Origin: VFZP01 sp043755595 | GTDB lineage: Bacteria > Acidobacteriota > Terriglobia > Bryobacterales > Bryobacteraceae | Reading direction: 5' to 3' | NCBI GenBank assembly: GCA_043755595.1 | Contig: JAYUSQ010000319.1 | Coordinates: 1-64,000, forward strand | Length of the DNA stretch: 64,000 nucleotides | In this document: positions 56,153 through 64,000 of the stretch, one piece after another | Layout of the letters: every line of letters starts with the position of its first letter | Position numbering within the stretch: the first letter of the stretch is position 1 | Translations under genes and position numbers: made by a program | Notes under the pieces: model-generated | Seen by the model: only the letters and a program-made list of their open reading frames with translations | The model's database searches: none | What the model was told of the DNA's origin: nothing

Positions 56153-57007
56153 TTAATACCGCAGGCGGTCGCGGCCACTGGCGGAGGAATCGCCGGATGA
56201 TTCGGGCGAGGGCGACAGTTGATCGGACATCTGGAAGATCGCTTCCATCTCTCGCACCGACCCCTCGGTTTGCTCGACGTCTTTGACCAGACTCTCCAAA
56301 CGATCGCTCACTTGCTGCGGGTCGGTCATGGTGATCGATTGGTCGTGAATCAACTGCAGCACGTCTTCGATGGCGCGGCACTGCGCGTCGATCACCTGAC
56401 GGTTCTCGCGGATTCTTTGATATTTTTCGACGCGCTTGTCCAGGATTTCAATGCGCTTTTTGTTGATCTCTTGTACCTTAGGCGGGTCTTTCGGCAGCCG
56501 GTCCTTGAGGTACTTCACTTCGTTGCGAATCGCACCGGCGTCGGTGGTTTGCAGGTACTGCACATGCTGAACGTCGGAGTTAGCGAGACGGACAAAAGCG
56601 GTCATCAAGCCTTGTAACTGCGTTTCGATTTGCCCGATGAAAGCCTGCGATGTGGACGAGAGGCGGGCGTAGTTGCGGCGGATCGCTTCAACGAAACTTT
56701 CGAGGTGGCGAACACGGTCGCGAATCTCCGGCGGCAGCGCGGACTGCATCGCACGCAGGTTGTCATCGTGATCGCGCTTCTCGTCGGCGTAGCGCCAGGA
56801 GCGGACCAGGCGTTGAAATGCGGCCATGTTGGGGACCGACGCGAGATACATCAGTTCGGCCCCGCCCGCCAGGATCAAGGGCAAGGGAGATCCGGCAATC
56901 ACCGAAAATGCCGCCGCGCCGCCGAGGGCGATCAAGTTGTATTGCCACTTGAAGGCTTCTTTGATGTAGTTCGGCTCGCTGCGGCGCGAGTCGTTCGGGT
57001 CCGGCAT
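56153..57007 (-). CDS. Coiled-coil membrane protein of the ABC/OmpA unit
   Basis: A 284-residue protein I cannot name. The start has a hydrophobic hairpin (QYNLIALGGAAAFSVIAGS, LPLILAGGAELMYLASV), so it is anchored in the inner membrane. The rest is charged and helical, likely coiled coil: VRHLESFVEAIRRNYARLSS, EINKKRIEILDKRVEKYQRI, VSDRLESLVKDVEQTEGSVR. It ends in a serine-rich tail. The gene is 33 bases after the ABC ATPase on the same strand and looks like the last member of a four-gene unit. Whether it works as a structural or regulatory subunit is unknown. Confidence 0.7.
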   Translation of the reverse strand: MPDPNDSRRSEPNYIKEAFKWQYNLIALGGAAAFSVIAGSPLPLILAGGAELMYLASVPNMAAFQRLVRSWRYADEKRDHDDNLRAMQSALPPEIRDRVRHLESFVEAIRRNYARLSSTSQAFIGQIETQLQGLMTAFVRLANSDVQHVQYLQTTDAGAIRNEVKYLKDRLPKDPPKVQEINKKRIEILDKRVEKYQRIRENRQVIDAQCRAIEDVLQLIHDQSITMTDPQQVSDRLESLVKDVEQTEGSVREMEAIFQMSDQLSPSPESSGDSSASGRDRLRY

Positions 57008-57040
57008 GAGGAATTTCCTATGGTAGCGCGGAGGCCGCCG

Positions 57041-57874
57041 CTAGAGCAGGGAGAAGCGCTGGCGGACTTCGCGCAGCGTCTCAAGAAATTCCGGTGTGGT
57101 GGCGATGTCCTTGCGCCAGGCCAAGCCACGGTCGATGAGATTGTAGCTGGCCTGAATCCGCGCGCCGGGTTTGAACTTGCCTTGTTCGTCGATGTTGCGG
57201 CCCAGGAGAATGAGCGTGTCGCACACTTCCATCGCGGCCACCAAATCGTGCGTCACCACGATGATCGTGTTGAGTTCGTGGGCACAAGCGATCTCGTGAA
57301 TCAGTTCCTGAACGCGCCCGATGGCCAGCAGATCGAGGCCGCTGAACGGCTCATCCATCAGCAGGAACTGATCGCTGCACATGATCTGTTGCGCGATGGC
57401 GACGCGTTGGCGCTGGCCGCCCGAGAGTTGCGATGGGAATAGCTCCCCACGGTCTTCCAGGCGAAAGCGCTCCAGCAACGACTTAGCTTTAGCGGCGCAT
57501 TCGGCGGCGGTTTTGCCGCTGCGTTCACCGGCGATAAGCAGGTTTCCCATCACCGTGCGATGGGCGAAGAGAGGATAGTGTTGCGCCACGACGCCCACCA
57601 TGCCGCGCTCAACCGGTACGCCAGGTTCACCGATCAGCACGGTGCCTTTGTCGGGTTTATTCAGTCCCGAGAGAATATGAAAAAGCTGCGTCTTGCCGAT
57701 GCCCGAGGGGCCGAGCAATGCAACCACTTGACCGGCGACCGCATCGGGGCGAGTTATGTTCCTGATCTCGAAGGCAACCTTATCGAGAATCAGATTGCCG
57801 CCGAGGGTGAGCGAGACATCGTCGACACGGAGCACCGAGCCGTCGTACGAGTATTGAAACGGGGTGGTAGCCAT
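57041..57874 (-). CDS. ABC transporter ATP-binding protein (nitrate/sulfonate type)
   Basis: A 277-residue ATPase that powers the adjacent permease. Walker A (VALLGPSGIGKTQLFHILSG), Q-loop (VGVVAQHYPLF), signature LSGGQRQRVAIAQQI, Walker B (FLLMDEPFSGLDL) and the H-loop (IIVVTHDLVAAMEVCDTLIL) are intact, so it should be active. Sequence style is the NrtD/SsuB/TauB class used for importers. It abuts the permease gene (58 to 57 kb order: binding protein, permease, ATPase). Confidence 0.93.
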   Translation of the reverse strand: MATTPFQYSYDGSVLRVDDVSLTLGGNLILDKVAFEIRNITRPDAVAGQVVALLGPSGIGKTQLFHILSGLNKPDKGTVLIGEPGVPVERGMVGVVAQHYPLFAHRTVMGNLLIAGERSGKTAAECAAKAKSLLERFRLEDRGELFPSQLSGGQRQRVAIAQQIMCSDQFLLMDEPFSGLDLLAIGRVQELIHEIACAHELNTIIVVTHDLVAAMEVCDTLILLGRNIDEQGKFKPGARIQASYNLIDRGLAWRKDIATTPEFLETLREVRQRFSLL

Positions 57875-58717
57875 CTATCGGCGCTCCAAAGTAAGTTCGG
57901 CCCAGGGGCAGATCAGGCGTTTCAACACGCCGATCCCGTAGTCTTGCAGCAGCCCAACCATCAGGATCAGGATTTGAATCGCGAACACTTCAGCGAGGTG
58001 AAAATGTTTATTCTGATTCAGCAGCATGGCGCCGACGCCGCCTTCCGAGCGCGCGATACCTTCGACCATGGTCAACATCATCCAGCCGATGGCGGCGTTT
58101 TGGCGAAGCACTTCGATCGCTTTGTCGAAGGTGCCTCGAACGACGACATCCCACACCACTTGCCATTCGGTCATTCGCAACGTGCGCGCGTGATCGAAGG
58201 CGGACTTGGGAATTTCGGCCACCACCGCCGCCATCGACGTGACGAAGAAGACCGTCATGCCAAAGACGAGCAACGCGAGCTTAAGCGGACGTCCGCCGCC
58301 TACCATCAACGTAAAGACGAAGGTAAGGCCGATCAATCCGAGGAACCGGCCTTTGGCGACGGCGGACACAACGGGCCGCATAACGGGCACGACAGAAAGA
58401 TAGGCGAGACCGAGCGAAATCACCAGCGTCATCGCCAACGCTTCGACGTTCATGAAGAAGCTGGTGATGAGTTCGCGGCCCAGACCCTCTTCGGTCCAGA
58501 GCCGGCCGAGCGCGGAAAAGACCTCCGGCGGAGTGGGCAACACGGCCCAGGGCGAAAGCCACCAGATCAGCAACGCCAGCGCCACTTGCACAGCCACCAC
58601 GATTTGCATCGTGGATTTCGAAACCGCGCGATTAGGCTGAAAGATGCCCCACCAATTGGAAGCGGGAGGCGCTTTGGCCGGTTCGACTTGTTGTGGCGTG
58701 GGGGCCGTTACGCTCAT
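57875..58717 (-). CDS. ABC transporter permease (SsuC/TauC type)
   Basis: A 280-residue inner-membrane permease with about six helices. The BPD_transp motif is present in an EAA-type loop: PKSAFDHARTLRMTEWQVVW, then DVVVRGTFDKAIEVLRQNAA. The N-terminus (residues 1-40) is cytoplasmic and proline/alanine-rich. It is typical of the single permease in nitrate/taurine/sulfonate importers, which act as homodimers. The start overlaps the stop of the upstream OmpA-binding-protein gene by four bases (58714-58717). Confidence 0.92.
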   Translation of the reverse strand: MSVTAPTPQQVEPAKAPPASNWWGIFQPNRAVSKSTMQIVVAVQVALALLIWWLSPWAVLPTPPEVFSALGRLWTEEGLGRELITSFFMNVEALAMTLVISLGLAYLSVVPVMRPVVSAVAKGRFLGLIGLTFVFTLMVGGGRPLKLALLVFGMTVFFVTSMAAVVAEIPKSAFDHARTLRMTEWQVVWDVVVRGTFDKAIEVLRQNAAIGWMMLTMVEGIARSEGGVGAMLLNQNKHFHLAEVFAIQILILMVGLLQDYGIGVLKRLICPWAELTLERR

Positions 58718-60519
58718 TTACTTGTGCCGATAACGATCTCAACACGGCGGTTCTTAGCGCGGCCTTCAGGCGATGCGTTCGGTGCAATCGGATTCTGCTG
58801 GCCGTGGGCAAAAATACGGACTCGGCCTTCGGGGAAGCTCACTGAAGACTGACCTTCCAGGAACTGCTTGACGGCGAAGGCGCGCTGCTCGCTCAGGTTC
58901 ATGTTGGAGTCGGGTGCGCCAACATTGTCAGTGTGTCCATGCACCTCCACCAGCGTGTTGCCGGCCACCAACAAATCGCGCACCATCTGTTCCATTTCGA
59001 CCTTTGCTCCGGGCGTGAAAGTGGCGCTGCCGGTTTCGAAGTTGATGTTCCAGGCGCGGCGGCTGACGACAGTGTCGACGCGGTCGGCCTTAGAAAACGT
59101 CGGCATAGCGGCTGGCGCCATTTGCGGATTGCGCGCAGCCACCGCGGCAATGTAGGAAGTATCCACCACTTGGTCGACCGGATAGTAGCTGGGCACGAGG
59201 TCCGGGTACTGTTTCTTCACGATATCGCCGAAGGTCGTGTACGTGGCCGCGAAGATGTTCGCAGTTCCCGGCGCCATGCCGAAGAGCAAGATGTTGTCGG
59301 CCAGATTGTTGACCGCAGAGCCGCCTAATTCCACAGGTACGCCGGTCTTATCGGGTTCAGTGACACCCTTGTAGTATTTTTCCCAATAACCGGGATCGTT
59401 GGCGTACTCGTTATATACGGAGGCGCTGATGGCGGAGGCGTGGCGTAGGGCTTCGGGATGAGCCTTGATCTGGTCGCCACCGGCGAAGATCGCTTCGAGC
59501 ATTCCTTCCACTTCGGCACGATGCTCCTGCATCCATTTGTCGACGCCGATGATCGTGTTGGGCATTTGCGAACTGTACTCGCGAGTGGAAACGACGCTGA
59601 CGAGGCCGCCCTTTTTACGCGCGATGTTGACGTCGCCGGGGGTCCAGGTGACGACGCCATTCACGCACACGCGCTTCTGTTCACCGGTCTTTTTGCCGGC
59701 CACGACGACGGCGCGGCTTTCGCAGTAACCGGAGATGTACTTTTCACCGGCGTCGATATAGTCGGAGGCGTTGACCCAGTTCAAACATTGCGGGTCATAC
59801 GTCTTTTCGTCCGGATTGTTGCAGAGACCGTTGTCGCCCAGCCATTTTTGCGCGATGTTCCAATCGCCGTCGCGCAAGTAGCCGGCGACGAGTCCGCCGC
59901 GAGATGAGGCCGGATTCTGGCGCCACGCCGCCGGGCCCATGAATTTGTCTTCGCCGCGCGAGTAGCCGGCCGAGCCGACGACTTTGGCCGTGTAGCCGGG
60001 ACCGAGTTTGCGGAGCGTGTCGTTGAGGCCTTTGAGGAAGGTGGCCCCGCCATCGCCCATGATCGCGACGAAGTGCGCGCCTTTGGAGGGGTTCGAATCG
60101 CCGCCCTTATGAGCGCTGGCAAACGACACCATCGCCTCTTGCATCTTGGTGACGTCGTCTTCGCGGATCAAGCGCAGGTTGACGTTTTTGCCGCACATCA
60201 AACTGCCCGAAGTGGCCTGTGCGCCGCCGTTGGCGAACATCAGGCCCATCTGGGCATTCCACGCCCACAAGTAGAGCCGTACTTCGGGCTTGTCGTCGCA
60301 GCCGCGTTTGTTGGACGGCAGGGACGCGGCCGGCACGTTGGATGCGCTCGATTGCGTGACCGAAGGCAGATCGATTTTGCCCGGAATCGTGGATTCGCGG
60401 ACTCTCGCCGACGGAATCAGCTTGTCGAGTATGCCGTATTCGTACAGACTGTAGCCTACCAACCCGGCGCCGAGCAGAAAGATCATCGCCCAGCCGCCCT
60501 TTTCGATTCGCACTGCCAT
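58714..60519 (-). CDS. ABC solute-binding protein fused to OmpA domain, membrane-tethered
   Basis: A 601-residue protein. One N-terminal helix (GGWAMIFLLGAGLVGYSLYE, residues 8-27) holds it to the inner membrane; there is no lipobox. After a Ser/Pro-rich linker comes an NMT1/SsuA-like solute-binding domain (about residues 75-470): VRLYLWAWNAQMGLMFANGG, FVAIMGDGGATFLKGLNDT, NTIIGVDKWMQEHRAEVEGM. It has at least six cysteines for disulfides. The last 120 residues are an OmpA/MotB-type peptidoglycan-binding domain: INFETGSATFTPGA, VHGHTDNVGAPDSN, LSEQRAFAVKQFLEG, GRAKNRRVEIVIGT, with the expected Asp and Arg. The binding protein thus bridges membrane and cell wall while serving the permease encoded next to it. 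Confidence 0.9.
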   Translation of the reverse strand: MAVRIEKGGWAMIFLLGAGLVGYSLYEYGILDKLIPSARVRESTIPGKIDLPSVTQSSASNVPAASLPSNKRGCDDKPEVRLYLWAWNAQMGLMFANGGAQATSGSLMCGKNVNLRLIREDDVTKMQEAMVSFASAHKGGDSNPSKGAHFVAIMGDGGATFLKGLNDTLRKLGPGYTAKVVGSAGYSRGEDKFMGPAAWRQNPASSRGGLVAGYLRDGDWNIAQKWLGDNGLCNNPDEKTYDPQCLNWVNASDYIDAGEKYISGYCESRAVVVAGKKTGEQKRVCVNGVVTWTPGDVNIARKKGGLVSVVSTREYSSQMPNTIIGVDKWMQEHRAEVEGMLEAIFAGGDQIKAHPEALRHASAISASVYNEYANDPGYWEKYYKGVTEPDKTGVPVELGGSAVNNLADNILLFGMAPGTANIFAATYTTFGDIVKKQYPDLVPSYYPVDQVVDTSYIAAVAARNPQMAPAAMPTFSKADRVDTVVSRRAWNINFETGSATFTPGAKVEMEQMVRDLLVAGNTLVEVHGHTDNVGAPDSNMNLSEQRAFAVKQFLEGQSSVSFPEGRVRIFAHGQQNPIAPNASPEGRAKNRRVEIVIGTSK

Positions 60520-60840
60520 AGTAGTGTCGCCTCCGATATCGTCGTCGAACCCAGAGTTGGGCCAGACGGTTATCTACTATAGCGAAACACAGGCGGCGGC
60601 TGCGCGACTGCCACGTTGGGGCCGTTTAGACGATTCGGTCCACCGGCCAGGCGTCAGGTTTGGGTTTACGGGAAGAGCATCCAGGAACCTGAAAATCGCG
60701 TCCTCGTCCAGCCGTAACCGCTACTTAGGAGATCCAAGCGAAGTGGCGTGGATTCGAAACATCGTCCGTGCCGCGATTCTGATATACTCTGGACCATCGC
60801 TTTTCGAACCGCGAAAACTAAATTGGCTGGGGGCCGTTTC
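60520..60840. other. Divergent intergenic region before TonB receptor
   Basis: 321 bases between the OmpA-binding-protein start and the receptor start. On the plus strand TATACT at 60783-60788 is a candidate -10, 53 bases before the receptor ATG, without a good -35. On the minus strand TATAGT (60576-60581) is a candidate -10 for the ABC unit, also without a clear -35. GGGGG eight bases before the receptor ATG is a plausible ribosome site. No small gene or RNA is convincing. Confidence 0.45.
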
Positions 60841-63800
60841 ATGTTTAGAATTTTTATGCTGGGAGTCCTGTGCAGCCTGACCGGCGCAACCTCCCTTTCC
60901 GCACAAGTCCTTTTCGGGTCCCTCGTTGGGAACGTCAAGGACGCAACGGACGCCGCAATTCCGGGCGCAGCCGTAACCGCAACGAACCGGGCGACGAACC
61001 AGGTCCGCGAAACCACGACTGACGAGGCGGGATCTTATAACCTGCCGAACCTGTTGCCGGGCGCTTACGATCTGCGTGTCAGCAAGGACGGCTTCCGCGT
61101 CCTCAGCCGGCCAAGGGTCGAAGTCTCGGTCAATAGCACGGCGCGCGTCGATCTAGCCCTGCAAGTAGGCTCGGTCTCGGAGACCGTAGAGGTCACGGCC
61201 GCCACGCCGCTCCTGCAGACCGACCGCGCGGAGGTCCGCTCGGAGATCACCGCACAGCAGTTTCAAAACCTGCCCGTCGCGCCTGGCCGGAATTATCAGC
61301 AGTTATTCAAGACATTACCGGGTTTCCGTCCACCGACGAATGCGCACTCCGTGCCAACCAACCCGGCCCGCGCCCTCACGTTCAACGTGAACGGCGCCAG
61401 CTACGCGATTAACAACACGAAAATCGACGGCGCCAGTTCGATCGCGCCCTGGCTGCCGCACGCCACCGCGTTCGTTCCCACCCTCGAATCCATCGATGCC
61501 GTCGTCGTCGTTACCAACTCGTTCGACGCCGAGCAGGGGCTGGCAGGCGGCGCGGCCATCAACGTCTCCATTAAGAGCGGCACCAATGACTTTCACGGCG
61601 CAGCGTTCAGCTATCACACCAACAACAACCTGAAGGCCAAGAACTTCTTTCTGCCGCAAGGGCAGGATGTTCCCAAACTCGTCTTCAATGAGTTTGGAGC
61701 TGCGGCGGGCGGCGCCATCAAGCGCGACAAGTTGTTTTACTTCGCCAGCTATGAAGCTAATTTCAATCACGAGTTCGCCTCCCGCTTCGGCACGGTGCCC
61801 ACGCAGGCTATGAAGCGCGGCGATATGTCGGGCACCACGCGCATCATGTACGATCCCACCACTGGCGTGCAAACCGGACCGCAAACCGGAGTCGACCGGA
61901 TCCCATTTCCGAGCAACACGATTCCCCAATCGCGGTTCAATTCCGTCAGCCGCAAGTTAAACGATCTGGTCCCGAATCCTAATCTCGACGGTATCGCGAA
62001 TAACTTCTTCCTGGGCGACAGCTATTATTTCGACCGGCACCGGGCGGACTCGAAGGTCAACTGGAACCCCAGCCAGAAGCTCACCGTGTTCGGGCGCTTC
62101 AGCATCCTGCACTACGACATGAACAACCCCACGCTCTTTGGCCAGCTTGGCGGCCCGGAGATCTCCAGCGCGGGCGGCAACCCGGGCACGGCCACGGGCC
62201 GCACCTATAGCTTCACCGGTTCGGGCACCTACATCATCAAGTCCAACCTTATCGTCGACTCCTACTACGGCTGGACCCGCATGGACACCAACGTTGAGCA
62301 GCCCCGCCTCGATGAAAAGCTCGGGTCCGGGCTTCTCGCCATTCCGGGAACCAATGGCAGCCGCCGTTTCGAGGGGGGCTGGCCGCAGTTCAACATCAAC
62401 GGCTTTGCCTCGCTCGGCGTGCCGAACAACTTCATGCCCTACTACCGGAGCGACCCGCAATATCAATGGGTGTCGAACTTCAACCTGAACAAGAAGTCCC
62501 ACGAAATCCGCTTCGGCGTCGAGATGTACAAGACCGGCATGAATCACACGCAACCCGAGGCCACCGGGGCGTTGTATGGCGCGCAGGGAGGCTTTGGCTT
62601 CGGCGGCGGCCCCACGCAATTGAACGGCGGCCTGGCCGGCGATTCCTTTAATTCCTATTCGAGTTTCCTGCTGGGTTACACCACCGCGAAGGGCAAAATC
62701 ACGATGGTGCCCGACGTCTATAACACCCGCTCGTTCCAGCAGGGCTGGTACATCCGGGACCGTTGGAACGTGAACAAGAAGTTGACCGTGTCGCTGGGAG
62801 CGCGTTGGGAATATTTCCCGTTTCCGACCCGTTCGGATCGTGGCCTGGAACGTTACGACACCAACACGAACCTGATGACGATCTGCGGCGTGGGCGGCAC
62901 GCCGAAAAACTGCGGCGTCAACGAAAGCAAGACGAAATTCGCGCCCCGCCTGGGCGTCGCCTATCGCGTCACCGACACCTTTGTCATCCGGGCCGGCTAC
63001 GGACTCACTAACGATCCGTTCTCGCTGCAACGTCCATTCCGCACCAACTACCCGGTCCTGCTGATCGACAACTACGACGCGCCGACGTCGTTCGGAAACA
63101 CGGGGCTTTTGAGCGATGGCATACCTGTCCCTCAGATACCCGATGCCAGCAAGGGCACGATCCCGATCCCCGGCACCTTTGCCGTCATCACCGCAGACAA
63201 GAACTTCAAGCGAGGCTACGTTCAGTCTTGGAATCTCACCATGCAGAAACAATTCTGGGGCGGCTTCACGGGCGGCGCGGGCTACGTAGCCACCCGCTCA
63301 ACCAACCAAATGGCGTATCTCGACTTGAACGCGGGTCAAGTGATCGACCGCGGCCAGGACGGACGACCGTTCTTCAGCAAGTTCGGTCGCACCGCAACCA
63401 CGACAAATGTCCAGCCGTTCGGCACGACGATGTACGACTCCTTACAGGCGACACTGGGACGCCGATTCGCCGGCGGTTTGGCCTTCAACTCGTCCTACAC
63501 ATGGTCTAAAGTGATCGGTTACGTAGACAACAATGATGGAGGCGCGGCTGTGAACGCCGCAGCCTATTTCGATCGTAACCGCACGGTGCGCAACTACGAC
63601 CGCACCCACAACCTGCAGATTTCCAATACTTGGGACGTGCCGTTCGGCAAGGGTAAGCGCTGGGCCGCCTCCGGCGCCTCCGCCAAAGTGCTGGGCGGAT
63701 GGACGGTGAATAACATTTTGAGCTTCTTTACCGGCACGCCGTTCTCGATAACTTCCGCCGGCTCCACGCTCAACATGCCCGGCTCCACTCAGACGGCCGA

Positions 63801-64000
63801 CCAGGTGAAGCCGAGCGTCGCCAAGCTGGGCGGCGCGGGCCGCGGCCAGGCGTTCTTCGACCCGGATGCCTTCATTCCGGTAGCGCGCAATGACCGCCGT
63901 TTCGGCAACACCGCTATGAACGTCCTGCGCGGACCAGGCTCGTCCAACTGGGACTTCAGCATCTTCCGCCGCTTCCAGTTAACCGAACGCTTCAAGCTCG
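60841..64000 (+). CDS. TonB-dependent receptor with carboxypeptidase-regulatory domain, 3' end outside window
   Basis: An open frame from ATG 60841 to the window end, about 1053 codons. A signal peptide (MFRIFMLGVLCSLTGATSLS) is followed by a CarboxypepD_reg/CNA-B domain (VKDATDAAIPGAAVTATNRA, TDEAGSYNLPNLLPGAYDLR), then the plug (TVEVTAATPLLQTDRAEVRS, FNVNGASYAINNTKIDGASS) and the beta-barrel (aromatic strands such as NNLKAKNFFLPQ, LSVSLGARWEYFPFPTRSD-type sequence). This is the Oar-like acidobacterial group, usually linked to uptake of large sugars or peptides, not siderophores. The frame is unbroken as far as I read it. A 431-codon antisense frame inside it is a shadow. No TonB box was identified. 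Confidence 0.92.
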   Translation, partial: MFRIFMLGVLCSLTGATSLSAQVLFGSLVGNVKDATDAAIPGAAVTATNRATNQVRETTTDEAGSYNLPNLLPGAYDLRVSKDGFRVLSRPRVEVSVNSTARVDLALQVGSVSETVEVTAATPLLQTDRAEVRSEITAQQFQNLPVAPGRNYQQLFKTLPGFRPPTNAHSVPTNPARALTFNVNGASYAINNTKIDGASSIAPWLPHATAFVPTLESIDAVVVVTNSFDAEQGLAGGAAINVSIKSGTNDFHGAAFSYHTNNNLKAKNFFLPQGQDVPKLVFNEFGAAAGGAIKRDKLFYFASYEANFNHEFASRFGTVPTQAMKRGDMSGTTRIMYDPTTGVQTGPQTGVDRIPFPSNTIPQSRFNSVSRKLNDLVPNPNLDGIANNFFLGDSYYFDRHRADSKVNWNPSQKLTVFGRFSILHYDMNNPTLFGQLGGPEISSAGGNPGTATGRTYSFTGSGTYIIKSNLIVDSYYGWTRMDTNVEQPRLDEKLGSGLLAIPGTNGSRRFEGGWPQFNINGFASLGVPNNFMPYYRSDPQYQWVSNFNLNKKSHEIRFGVEMYKTGMNHTQPEATGALYGAQGGFGFGGGPTQLNGGLAGDSFNSYSSFLLGYTTAKGKITMVPDVYNTRSFQQGWYIRDRWNVNKKLTVSLGARWEYFPFPTRSDRGLERYDTNTNLMTICGVGGTPKNCGVNESKTKFAPRLGVAYRVTDTFVIRAGYGLTNDPFSLQRPFRTNYPVLLIDNYDAPTSFGNTGLLSDGIPVPQIPDASKGTIPIPGTFAVITADKNFKRGYVQSWNLTMQKQFWGGFTGGAGYVATRSTNQMAYLDLNAGQVIDRGQDGRPFFSKFGRTATTTNVQPFGTTMYDSLQATLGRRFAGGLAFNSSYTWSKVIGYVDNNDGGAAVNAAAYFDRNRTVRNYDRTHNLQISNTWDVPFGKGKRWAASGASAKVLGGWTVNNILSFFTGTPFSITSAGSTLNMPGSTQTADQVKPSVAKLGGAGRGQAFFDPDAFIPVARNDRRFGNTAMNVLRGPGSSNWDFSIFRRFQLTERFKL

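Noticed and set aside
61957..63252. 431-codon minus-strand open frame
   Set aside because: It lies wholly inside the TonB-dependent receptor frame, has no recognisable motif, and its composition (Val/Gly/Arg-rich) is that of an antisense shadow in a GC-rich gene.

Overview
The window looks like a piece of a GC-rich Acidobacteriota chromosome, most likely from the Solibacter/Bryobacter side of the phylum. This is an inference from content: an Oar-like TonB-dependent receptor with an N-terminal carboxypeptidase-regulatory domain, a sigma factor next to a kinase-TPR protein, many Tat-exported sugar or polymer enzymes, PadR and BlaI regulators, and DUF2760/Hsp70 and DUF4126 families. Genes are tightly packed, with many ATGA/GTGA overlaps and several convergent pairs whose ends touch or overlap. 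No tRNA, rRNA, CRISPR array, insertion sequence or prophage was seen.

Layout. 1-8 kb: a BrnT/BrnA-like toxin-antitoxin pair cut by the window edge, glutathione peroxidase followed by a broken polysaccharide deacetylase, a Tat-exported sulfatase, xseA, a type I glutamine synthetase with its own promoter, a phosphoesterase, and a decayed ATPase/DUF4276 pair. 8-17.5 kb: an exopolysaccharide locus with priming transferase, glycosyltransferases, flippase, ligase, a Wzz-tyrosine-kinase fusion and a Wza-like exporter, enough for a Wzx/Wzy-type pathway. 17.5-27.3 kb: aldolase, oxidoreductase, BlaI repressor with a visible operator, a GT39-like transferase, a 1042-residue uncharacterised membrane protein, a GH10 xylanase, a Uma2 nuclease and adenylate kinase. 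27.4-36.5 kb: DUF2760-Hsp70-thiL-DUF2721 run, a methyltransferase, a HEPN gene with an unknown partner, OsmC and DUF4126.

36.5-44.2 kb: a 1338-residue protein joining topoisomerase III and RecQ helicase in one chain, then DUF302, an NagX-like acyltransferase-type membrane protein, and a PadR regulator overlapping an internally duplicated Wzz-like protein. 45.3-51.2 kb: a six-gene same-strand unit headed by an ECF-like sigma factor and a Ser/Thr kinase-TPR protein, ending in three small unknown proteins and a second TPR protein. 51.4-56.1 kb: a subtilase with heptad WG repeats, a stand-alone membrane sensor-type domain, an enolase-superfamily dehydratase and a ParE/ParD-like pair. 56.1-60.5 kb: a four-gene ABC system whose membrane-tethered solute-binding protein ends in an OmpA peptidoglycan-binding domain. 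60.8 kb to the end: the TonB-dependent receptor, cut by the window.

The best candidates for undescribed biology are the TopIII-RecQ single-chain protein, the OmpA-tethered ABC system, the sigma/kinase/small-protein unit, the HEPN pair and the 1042-residue membrane protein. All functional calls are from reading the translated sequence; no database search was possible.
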